Positions 1 to 5,276 of a stretch of 5,425 nt of DNA are shown here, piece after piece. Origin of the DNA: an uncultured Fidelibacterota bacterium (GTDB taxonomy: Bacteria; Fidelibacterota; Fidelibacteria; Fidelibacterales; Fidelibacteraceae); contig CALMFL010000179.1 in assembly GCA_937862595.1 (NCBI GenBank), forward strand, positions 1-5,425, given 5' to 3'. The position numbers and the translations under genes are program-made. The notes under the pieces are model-generated. The model was not told the origin of the DNA. It saw only the letters and a list, made by a program, of their open reading frames with translations, and ran no database searches. The first letter of the stretch is position 1; the number at the start of each line of letters is the position of its first letter.

Positions 1-25
1 TCTGCGAGCTTCCCACTTCGCTCAT

Positions 26-43
26 ATCCCGAAAAGTCGGGAT
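26..43. repeat. Small inverted repeat downstream of the ABC operon
   Basis: Arms ATCCCGA (26-32) and TCGGGAT (37-43) pair perfectly around a 4-base AAAG loop. The hairpin lies about 66 bases past the stop of the last operon gene. It could end transcription from the right, but no run of T follows on the minus strand, so an intrinsic terminator is not well supported. A 7-base direct repeat GAGCTTC flanks it at 6-12 and 45-51, which suggests a short intergenic repeat element. No gene is visible in 1-109. Confidence 0.45.
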
Positions 44-74
44 GGAGCTTCGAGGTACACGCCGGCGGACAGGC

Positions 75-104
75 AACCTTAACCTCAATCTCAACCTTAA
101 CCTT
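75..104. repeat. Degenerate hexamer tandem repeat (AACCTT-like, five units)
   Basis: Five consecutive hexamers read AACCTT, AACCTC, AATCTC, AACCTT, AACCTT on the plus strand, i.e. (A/G)AG(A/G)TT units on the minus strand. The tract starts only about 5 bases after the stop codon of the last permease gene in the direction of transcription. Its periodicity gives an Asn-Leu-Asn-Leu pattern in translation, which is an artefact and not a protein. It looks like a slippage-generated simple repeat in the 3' flank; no function is evident. Confidence 0.8.
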
Positions 105-109
105 ATTTC

Positions 110-1156
110 TTATGACAAACCCTTGACGATCTTTTTGCGCAGCAGGATGAAATACAGTCCGCAGATCGCCACGATGAGCGCGTTCTTCCAGGCGAAATCG
201 CCCCAGGTCGCCGTTTGGGTGAACACGGATTCCAGCACGTCGTAGACCCAGTAAAAGGGCGTCCAGTACACAACCCAGCGCCATGATTCCGGAAGCAGGG
301 TGCCGCCGAGGACGGATAGCATCAGGAGCATGCCCAGCATTTTCCCGATCCCGATGGCCTCATTGTCGTTGCCGGCCAGGGCGCCGATCAGCAGGCCGAA
401 GAGCAGGGTGATCGAAAATGACGTGACGACCACGATATAGACCTGCAGGATATTGACGTGCATCAGTCCCAGGATCAGCAGGGAGACAATGGCATAAAAG
501 GCCGAGACAAGCAGGGGAAGGATGCTTTTTCCCACATAGTATTCCATTTTTGTCAGCGGCGTGATGCGCAGGGCCATGTCCGTTCCCAGCTCCTTGTCGT
601 TCACGACCCCCAGCCCGATGATAAACGCGGAGATAAAGGTCATGAATAAGATGAAGACGGCCCCGCCCATGGTCGCGACGGGGGAGGTTGTGCTTCTGTC
701 GGCCAATTCCGCGGGAACGCCGTAGGTAAAGGCGTTGGTTTTCGGCCGGTCGGGATAGTTCTCTTGAATATAAAGCTGACGGATAACTCGCGCGCCGGTG
801 GAAAAGACCGTATTTTTTTCAATGTTCCGTTCCAGGACCGACACATAGACGTCCGTTTCGGGGTCCCGGTAAAGGCCTTCGACCGTTCCGGTGCCGCGGA
901 GCTTTTGCTCCATATCCTCGATCGAGGCATAGCTCCTGACCTTGGCGAAAGTTTCCAGTTCGGTCACGACTTCGGGAGCGACGGCATAGGGTCCCTCCGT
1001 CACCACGGCGAGGGTTGCTGCGGTGCTGTCCATGCTGGGCAGGAAAAAACGCAGGACCAGGACCATGATCAGGGGAACGATCAGCATGTAGATGCCCATC
1101 ATTCCGGATAGGTTGGATTTCAGGTCGAATTTGAACATTTGCAGAAGTTGTCTCAT
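110..1156 (-). CDS. ABC-2-type transporter permease, second of the operon
   Basis: This 348-residue integral membrane protein is a likely half of the transmembrane channel of an ABC exporter. One helix lies near the N-terminus (about residues 19-40). An extracytoplasmic stretch of about 120 residues follows (41-160), then five more helices (about 161-184, 210-231, 236-260, 268-289, 325-339). This one-loop-five order is the classic ABC-2 (DrrB/YhhJ-like) layout. The segment NDKELGTDMALRITPLTKME (186-205), after the second helix, matches the conserved cytoplasmic coupling region where such permeases contact the ATPase. The start is firm: ATG at 1156 is preceded by AAGGAGGG, which lies in the last codons of the upstream permease, and only one base separates that gene's TGA from this ATG, so translation is probably coupled. 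The protein differs clearly from the upstream permease, so the channel is probably a heterodimer. The substrate is unknown. Confidence 0.88.
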   Translation of the reverse strand: MRQLLQMFKFDLKSNLSGMMGIYMLIVPLIMVLVLRFFLPSMDSTAATLAVVTEGPYAVAPEVVTELETFAKVRSYASIEDMEQKLRGTGTVEGLYRDPETDVYVSVLERNIEKNTVFSTGARVIRQLYIQENYPDRPKTNAFTYGVPAELADRSTTSPVATMGGAVFILFMTFISAFIIGLGVVNDKELGTDMALRITPLTKMEYYVGKSILPLLVSAFYAIVSLLILGLMHVNILQVYIVVVTSFSITLLFGLLIGALAGNDNEAIGIGKMLGMLLMLSVLGGTLLPESWRWVVYWTPFYWVYDVLESVFTQTATWGDFAWKNALIVAICGLYFILLRKKIVKGLS

Positions 1157-1157
1157 C

Positions 1158-2234
1158 TCAGCCCTCCTTCCTGACGCGGTTCACGAACACCCGGCCGGCC
1201 AGGACCGCCAGCACGATATCGACGGCGGCAAGGATCAGCGCGCTCTGTCCGATAATATGCGCGTTGTTGTCCGGGAACATGGCGGCGTCCAGTCCGAACA
1301 GCGAATGGTAGGTCGGAAGGAATTTCAGCCATTCGGGGGAGAATACCGGTGCGAAAAGCGAAATGGCCGGCAGGGACAACACCATCATCAACAGAACGAC
1401 CCAGCCGATCGAGGCCATGGGGCTGTCGAAAAACGATCCCAGAAAGGTCCCGATCGCGGACCCGAACACCACCGTCAGCAGGGTGATCAGCAGGGCCGGA
1501 AGGTAACCGGAAAAACCGCCCATCACGGGAATGTAGATCACGGAAAAGGTCACGACGCTGACCGCCAGCAGCATCAGGTTCTTGCTGATCAGGAACCCGG
1601 TCATGCCGGCGGGCGTCACGCGGAAGGCGCGGATCGTCGCGTCCGCACGTTCCTGCCCGATCAGCGAGACCATCGCAAACATCCCGATAATGCCGATCAT
1701 CATCACGATGATCGCCGGCAGGATGCGTTTGTTGAAGGGGATCTCGTCGCGAAGCCCTTCCTGAAGGGCGGTCAGTTTTACGGAGGAATAGACATCCGGG
1801 GGGTAGGTCCCGAAGGGCGGATGAAGAATGGAAAGCAGATCCTCCATTTCGGTTTCCACGGCGGCCATCATGGCCTTCGTCGTGTAGGGCTGGACCAGCA
1901 TTTCGGTCTTATAGACCGTTTCTTCGCCATAGCTGATGACCACGCCCATGGCGTTGCGGTTCTTGATCATGCCCTGAACGATGGCGTCGCGGCTGTCGAC
2001 GAGAACATCGAAGTCAAGCTCGGCATCCATGTCGCCCGCCATCTTGTCGACGATATTCCGGACCAGGCCGGTCTCGTCAAAGATATAGACCATGGCGTCC
2101 CGCTTGATGTCCTTGGGGAACACGAAGAGCAGGAGCAGCATGATCAGGACGGCAAAGGCGATCTCAAGGAGGATGAACACATCCTTGATGCCCAGCAGCA
2201 CATCCTTATGAAATAGACTTAGTATTTTTTTCAT
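1158..2234 (-). CDS. ABC-2-type transporter permease, first of the operon
   Basis: A 358-residue inner-membrane protein with the ABC-2 permease layout: a first helix at about 17-39, a large extracytoplasmic region at about 40-170, and further helices near 171-193, 216-237, 244-267, 275-297 and 330-350. The cytoplasmic stretch GQERADATIRAFRVTPAG (193-210) corresponds to the family's ATPase-coupling segment (the usual pattern is E-x-x-x-x-T-hydrophobic-x-x-x-x-VTP). The short cytoplasmic N-terminus (MKKILSLFHKD) is typical. The ATG at 2234 has GGAG six bases upstream, and that site adjoins the TAG of the ATPase gene (9-base gap), so the two are co-translated. It presumably pairs with the downstream permease to form the pore of an exporter powered by the upstream ATPase. 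No periplasmic adaptor or outer-membrane channel gene is present in the operon, so transport is likely only across the inner membrane. Confidence 0.88.
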   Translation of the reverse strand: MKKILSLFHKDVLLGIKDVFILLEIAFAVLIMLLLLFVFPKDIKRDAMVYIFDETGLVRNIVDKMAGDMDAELDFDVLVDSRDAIVQGMIKNRNAMGVVISYGEETVYKTEMLVQPYTTKAMMAAVETEMEDLLSILHPPFGTYPPDVYSSVKLTALQEGLRDEIPFNKRILPAIIVMMIGIIGMFAMVSLIGQERADATIRAFRVTPAGMTGFLISKNLMLLAVSVVTFSVIYIPVMGGFSGYLPALLITLLTVVFGSAIGTFLGSFFDSPMASIGWVVLLMMVLSLPAISLFAPVFSPEWLKFLPTYHSLFGLDAAMFPDNNAHIIGQSALILAAVDIVLAVLAGRVFVNRVRKEG

Positions 2235-2243
2235 ACGGAACTC

Positions 2244-3098
2244 CTACTCCAGGCCGCGGCCGGTGAGTTTGATAAATATCTCCTCAAGCGTCGGTTCCCC
2301 GGAGTGGATGGTTTTTACATCGTGTTCGGCAATGAACTTTTCCAATGCTTTTTTATCTTTTTCTTCCATGCCCATGGCGGCGGATTTCAATGCTTTACCT
2401 TCCATGTATTCCACGGTCACCGTCGGTTTTCCGTATTTCAATTTAAGGTTTTTGGGACTATCCATGGCAACGATCTTGCCGTCAACAATGAAGGCCACGC
2501 GATTACAAAGTTCATCGGCGACGAACATATTGTGGGTGGTCAGAAAGATCGTGGTGCCCTCTTTCTGCTTTCTCTTGATAATTCCTTTGATACTGTTGGC
2601 CGTCGAGGGATCCAGGCCCATGGTCGGTTCGTCCAGGAACCAGATGTCCGGCTTGTTGATCATGGAGCGGGCGAACCCGATGCGCTGCATCATGCCCTTG
2701 GAAAAGGCGCCGGCTTTCTTTTTGGCCTCGTCCGCCAGGCCGACCCATTCCAGAACGGTCAGGGGATCCTCGGTCTCGCGGTCGTAGAGGCTGGCGTGGA
2801 ATTTCAGGTTGTCGAGGGCCGTCAGTTTTTTGTAGACGTTCGGCCGTTCAAACCCGACGCCGATACGGTTGAAGAAGGCCTTGTCCGGATGCCCTTTCCG
2901 GGGCACGCCGTCGATGAGGATCTCGCCCTTCTGCAGTTCAAGCAGGCCCGCCAGCACGCCCTGCGTGGTGGATTTGCCGGCGCCGCTGGGACCGAGAAAG
3001 CCGAAGATCTCGCCTTTTTTAATGTCAAAGCTGACGTCGTTCACGGCGTAATCGTCGTCGTGCGTATAGGAGTGGAATAGGTTCTTTGCTTCGATCAT
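2244..3098 (-). CDS. ABC transporter ATP-binding protein (ABC-2 exporter ATPase)
   Basis: This 284-residue nucleotide-binding subunit hydrolyses ATP at the cytoplasmic face to drive the two permeases. Visible motifs are Walker A GPSGAGKST (36-44), an ABC signature of variant form FSKGMMQRIG (132-141), Walker B IWFLDEP (152-158), the D-loop GLDP (161-164) and the switch His in TTHN (H189). The Q-loop region reads VGFERPNVY (81-89), with Glu84 where Gln is usual; this substitution is common in BcrA/DrrA-like exporters. The C-terminal EPTLEEIFIKLTG (268-280) is the typical tail of ABC-2 exporter ATPases. I chose the Met at 3098 because GAGG lies 7 bases upstream of it and its sequence begins as family members do (MIEAKNLFHSY). 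An in-frame Met at 3131 would add 11 residues but has no ribosome site. The gene is first in the operon, under a TATAAT promoter. The motifs make the family certain; the substrate is unknown. Confidence 0.95.
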   Translation of the reverse strand: MIEAKNLFHSYTHDDDYAVNDVSFDIKKGEIFGFLGPSGAGKSTTQGVLAGLLELQKGEILIDGVPRKGHPDKAFFNRIGVGFERPNVYKKLTALDNLKFHASLYDRETEDPLTVLEWVGLADEAKKKAGAFSKGMMQRIGFARSMINKPDIWFLDEPTMGLDPSTANSIKGIIKRKQKEGTTIFLTTHNMFVADELCNRVAFIVDGKIVAMDSPKNLKLKYGKPTVTVEYMEGKALKSAAMGMEEKDKKALEKFIAEHDVKTIHSGEPTLEEIFIKLTGRGLE

Positions 3099-3160
3099 GT
3101 GTGTTACCTCACGTTTTTTTATGACAAGCATTTTGGGTATGTTTATGTTTTTTGTAAGAA

Positions 3161-3189
3161 ATTATACAATGAAAAAAAGCAAAATAAAA
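3161..3189 (-). promoter_or_regulatory. Predicted sigma-70 promoter of the ABC operon
   Basis: On the minus strand a perfect -10 box TATAAT occupies 3166-3161. A weak -35 TTTTAT lies at 3189-3184 with a 17-base spacer. Transcription would begin near 3154, giving a leader of about 55 bases before the ATG at 3098. The -35 is poor, so an activator or the A/T-rich upstream tract may contribute. Confidence 0.55.
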
Positions 3190-3226
3190 GAGAAACACGA
3201 TTTAAGGGCTTCCCCGGGAATGTGAC

Positions 3227-3263
3227 CCGGTATCGTGCACTCTTGACGGGGTGTTGATACCGG
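3227..3263. promoter_or_regulatory. Interrupted inverted repeat in the divergent control region (candidate operator)
   Basis: Arms CCGGTATC (3227-3234) and GATACCGG (3256-3263) are perfectly complementary. Inside them GCACTC (3237-3242) and GGGTGT (3249-3254) can also pair, with two G-T pairs, around a 6-base loop, leaving small bulges. The right arm overlaps the predicted -35 box of the rightward gene. No T-run follows on either strand, so a terminator is unlikely. A regulator-binding site or a structured element is the better reading; which of these cannot be told from sequence. Confidence 0.5.
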
Positions 3264-3283
3264 CGGGCAGCGTAAAATTTAAT
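3254..3283 (+). promoter_or_regulatory. Predicted sigma-70 promoter of the lipoprotein gene
   Basis: A -35 TTGATA (3254-3259) and a -10 TTTAAT (3278-3283), each five of six to consensus, are separated by 18 bases. The start of transcription would be near 3290, with an untranslated leader of about 80 bases. A second, weaker pair TTGTAA (3283-3288) and TTAAAT (3305-3310) lies just downstream. The -35 of the main candidate sits in the right arm of the inverted repeat, which would allow repression there. Confidence 0.45.
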
Positions 3284-3292
3284 TGTAATATC

Positions 3293-3311
3293 CTTAAATA
3301 ATGCTTAAATA
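3293..3311. repeat. Direct repeat CTTAAATA, two copies at 11-base period
   Basis: Identical 8-mers CTTAAATA occupy 3293-3300 and 3304-3311, one helical turn apart. They begin a few bases past the expected transcription start of the lipoprotein gene. This spacing is what a regulator binding side by side on one DNA face would need, but the A/T-rich composition makes chance a real alternative. Confidence 0.4.
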
Positions 3312-3372
3312 TGAACAAACATAAGGAATAACAGGCCGAACACGTTCATCACCCTATTCTGCGAGGCGTCAA

Positions 3373-4890
3373 ATGAAAAAACATCGATTTTTTCCCGTTC
3401 TGATCATGGTATCTTTTTTACTGAGCTGTGCCGCGAACGAAGCTAAAGCTCCCGTTCAGCCGGGATCTTTCGAAGCGGCGCTGCAAGCCCACCTGACAGA
3501 TGTCAAAAACGAGGTTGCCGGGCTGAGCGATCCCGGAACGGGCAAGCCGCTTGAGATCCCGCATTTCGATCTGATCTATGAAACGGCGGGGCATATCGCG
3601 GCGTCGGACCACCCCGAGACCGATCTGGCGATCGCCTACTCCCTCTTGGGGCGGGCAAGCGATGCGGGTTCGAAAGTTCCAAAACTTCACCGCCCCCTGC
3701 TTTTCCCGGGCGCGCATCATATCGATCCCGAAACGGGTTTTGAATGGTACTATTTCGGCACCTACCTTGAGGTCACGGATCCGGATGGCAAGGAAGGCCG
3801 GGTCGCCGTTCTGCTCTCCATGCAGAAGCAGCGCCTCATCGGCCTGGCGACACAGAAGGCATACGGTTTGTCGGACCGGGACTGCATGATGTTCGTGAAC
3901 CTGGTAACGGCGACGGTCGATCTCCCGGGGACCCAAAAGATCATCCGCCGGCGTGAGAATTTCCAATTGCCCGCGCTGGGCGGACGCGGCGGTTTCAGTT
4001 CCCGGGGTGAGGCGTTCTATATGGCCTGCGGACCCGACAGCCTTATCGGCACCCGTGATGTTCTGCCGCTGACCGCCGTCGTGCGTGACGGTGATAACCT
4101 GAGCTTTGAACTGACCTTTATCCCGCCCGACGGCATGAACCCGAAACACGCCTTTTTCAAACAGGGCATGCCGAACCTTGCGCTGAGTGGCAGGGGCTAT
4201 ACTTACGACCCCTCTCCGGGGATCTACTACAGCTGGCCCCAGCTAAGGGTCGATACGGAAAACGACCGGCATCTTGTCATTGACGGTGTCGCCTATCAGG
4301 TCCGCGGGGGCGGCGCCTGGCTGGACCATCAGCTGATGATGCAGAGCCTGAAAAATCCCAAGAACGCACAGCACCCCCTTCCTTTTGTCGAGGATCCTCT
4401 GCCCTTCAACGGGTGGAGCTGGCAGTATTTCAATCTTGAGAACGGAACTGCTTTTACGGGAGCCTCGTTCCAGAAAGGCGAATTCAATCCGAATCCTACG
4501 ATCGTTTACGGCTATTATATTAAACCCTCCGGGAACGGGAAACGATGGAGATCAAGCTACCTGTGGGGCGGCATGCATCTGAAGGACTTTAAGTCCTTTC
4601 CGGTCATCACCGATGATCCCGCGTCTCCCCGGGTGATGCTCCCCAATCGCTGGGATTATGAAGAGCTTCAGGACATCAGGGGAAAGCTTTTCACCGGCAC
4701 CGCCGCGCCCTGGTTCACCGACGGTTCCTTTAACGGGCAGTGCCGCCAGATCATCAGCGAAAATCCCGTCGATTACCGGGACAGTCTGAATACGGCCGTC
4801 CGCGGCACCGGATTCTGCGAATCGGTGGGGTTTGAAAAAGTTGAGGCCTACACCGAACGAGCCCTGGCCTGGCTGAAACGGAACCCCTAA
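3373..4890 (+). CDS. Exported lipoprotein of the AttH/CrtC-like (lipocalin-type) family
   Basis: A 505-residue protein starting with a lipoprotein signal: basic MKKHR, a hydrophobic core, and lipobox LLSC with Cys19 as the lipidation site. Residue +2 is Ala, so under the E. coli rule it would go to the outer membrane. Family marks are HHIDPETGFEWYYFGTYLEV (115-134), matching the H..EWWY..G.L signature of AttH and carotenoid 1,2-hydratase (CrtC) proteins; IYYSWPQLRV (284-293); GGAWLDHQ (313-320), matching the GxAWxDHE block; and GWSWQYFNLENG (347-358), matching the W-W-x-x-L-x-x-G block. These form two lipocalin-like barrels that bind hydrophobic ligands. CrtC adds water to carotenoids; AttH-type members are annotated as secreted hydrolases with poorly known substrates. 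Residues 20-110 are an extension, and the protein is longer than a usual ~350-400-residue AttH. The ATG at 3373 has GAGG six bases upstream. It is transcribed divergently from the ABC operon. The family is likely; the exact reaction is unknown, and no carotenoid genes are in view. Confidence 0.8.
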   Translation: MKKHRFFPVLIMVSFLLSCAANEAKAPVQPGSFEAALQAHLTDVKNEVAGLSDPGTGKPLEIPHFDLIYETAGHIAASDHPETDLAIAYSLLGRASDAGSKVPKLHRPLLFPGAHHIDPETGFEWYYFGTYLEVTDPDGKEGRVAVLLSMQKQRLIGLATQKAYGLSDRDCMMFVNLVTATVDLPGTQKIIRRRENFQLPALGGRGGFSSRGEAFYMACGPDSLIGTRDVLPLTAVVRDGDNLSFELTFIPPDGMNPKHAFFKQGMPNLALSGRGYTYDPSPGIYYSWPQLRVDTENDRHLVIDGVAYQVRGGGAWLDHQLMMQSLKNPKNAQHPLPFVEDPLPFNGWSWQYFNLENGTAFTGASFQKGEFNPNPTIVYGYYIKPSGNGKRWRSSYLWGGMHLKDFKSFPVITDDPASPRVMLPNRWDYEELQDIRGKLFTGTAAPWFTDGSFNGQCRQIISENPVDYRDSLNTAVRGTGFCESVGFEKVEAYTERALAWLKRNP

Positions 4891-5141
4891 CAAGGACACG
4901 GCGTGCCGTGACCCTGCAAGACATCGTCTCAACCCCTCCCCGGCGCCGCGTTCCTGCATGTTAGAAAATTACAGCGGGTTCGGGTTTCCAAAAATGTGAC
5001 ATGTATCACAAAGGATCGGCACGCATTCCGGGAACCTCTTTCCCGCCGGAGGATCAACAACGGCATCGGATAGGCAATTATCAGTGGTCCCGTACCTTTC
5101 TCAATGTTTATTCTGAGATCTGCAATAGACCTAAACACATA
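4891..5141. other. Non-coding stretch after the lipoprotein gene
   Basis: No convincing gene is present. Small hairpins follow the lipoprotein stop: CACGG/CCGTG (4897-4901 and 4906-4910) with a 4-base loop, and CGGGAA/TTCCCG (5029-5034 and 5040-5045) with a 5-base loop. Neither has a T-run, so a rho-independent terminator for the lipoprotein gene is not evident. The CRP-type palindrome lies in this stretch. Open frames crossing it lack ribosome sites and have no protein-like composition. Confidence 0.6.
4995..5010. promoter_or_regulatory. CRP/HcpR-type palindrome TGTGA-N6-TCACA
   Basis: Both half-sites, TGTGA (4995-4999) and TCACA (5006-5010), are perfect and spaced by 6 bases, with an A-rich left flank. 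This is the consensus of CRP; in deltaproteobacteria the Crp/Fnr-family regulator HcpR uses a very similar TTGTGA-N6-TCACAA box. On the minus strand a TAATTT -10-like box at 4971-4966 puts the palindrome centre about 41.5 bases before a possible start, which is class II activator geometry. That transcript would run antisense into the lipoprotein gene. No obvious sense gene follows in either direction. Confidence 0.5.
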
Positions 5142-5155
5142 TCAATATTTAAGCA

Positions 5156-5170
5156 GACCGCAGCGCGGTC
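5156..5170. repeat. GC-rich hairpin, copy 1 of a pair
   Basis: GACCGC (5156-5161) pairs with GCGGTC (5165-5170) around an AGC loop. The 13-base core ACCGCAGCGCGGT is identical to that of the hairpin 48 bases downstream. On the minus strand it is followed by TGCTTAAATATT, a weak T-containing tail, so it may act as a back-up terminator for the gene entering from the right. Confidence 0.5.
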
Positions 5171-5193
5171 GAATAACATAGAAAGATCGCCCA

Positions 5194-5219
5194 CAATAAG
5201 AAGAACCGCAGCGCGGTTC
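5194..5219 (-). terminator. Probable rho-independent terminator (hairpin copy 2)
   Basis: GAACCGC (5203-5209) and GCGGTTC (5213-5219) make a perfect 7-base stem with a 3-base loop. On the minus strand the stem is followed at once by TTCTTATTG, a moderately T-rich tail. It lies 58 bases past the stop of the minus-strand gene entering from the right, which is a normal place for its terminator. On the plus strand the following bases are not T-rich. Confidence 0.55.
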
Positions 5220-5276
5220 AATAGGAGTGTCAATCGTGAAAGTAATATATACCGCAGATGGCGATAAGTAAGGCAT

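Noticed and set aside
42..245. Plus-strand open frame of 67 codons at the left edge
   Set aside because: Its Asn-Leu run is the translated hexamer tract and the rest is antisense to the permease.
1092..2216. Long plus-strand open frame (374 codons) opposite the first permease
   Set aside because: It is rich in His, Gln, Asp and Gly with no domain or ribosome site, and it mirrors a clear six-helix permease. It is a shadow frame.
2304..3080. Plus-strand open frame (258 codons) opposite the ATPase gene
   Set aside because: It is antisense to a gene with all ABC motifs and has a Phe/His/Val-biased shadow composition.
3099..3131. Upstream in-frame Met of the ATPase gene (start at 3131)
   Set aside because: No Shine-Dalgarno precedes it, while GAGG is well placed for the ATG at 3098. 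The extra residues (MLVIKKREVTH) are not family-like and overlap that ribosome site.
3227..3263. Inverted repeat as a rho-independent terminator
   Set aside because: It lies between divergent promoters with no upstream gene reading into it, and has no T-run on either strand.
3418..4149. Minus-strand open frame (243 codons) inside the lipoprotein gene
   Set aside because: Arg/Gln-rich antisense translation without a ribosome site; the plus-strand frame has a signal peptide and family motifs.
4552..4959. Minus-strand open frame of 135 codons starting just after the CRP-type site
   Set aside because: The position invites a CRP-driven gene, but the frame is antisense to the conserved lipoprotein C-terminus, lacks a ribosome site and would be leaderless.
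4929..5138. Minus-strand open frame of 69 codons
   Set aside because: No ribosome site and no recognisable features; it spans the palindrome and intergenic hairpins.
5156..5219. Two palindromic repeats with a ~33-base spacer, as a CRISPR-like array
   Set aside because: Only two full copies, short and self-complementary, with no cas genes in view; tandem hairpins explain them better.
5001..5267. Plus-strand open frame of 88 codons after the lipoprotein gene
   Set aside because: No ribosome site; the ATG lies inside the CRP-type palindrome. Composition is Arg/Asn/Ser-rich without a fold signature, and its internal repeat comes from the two hairpins.
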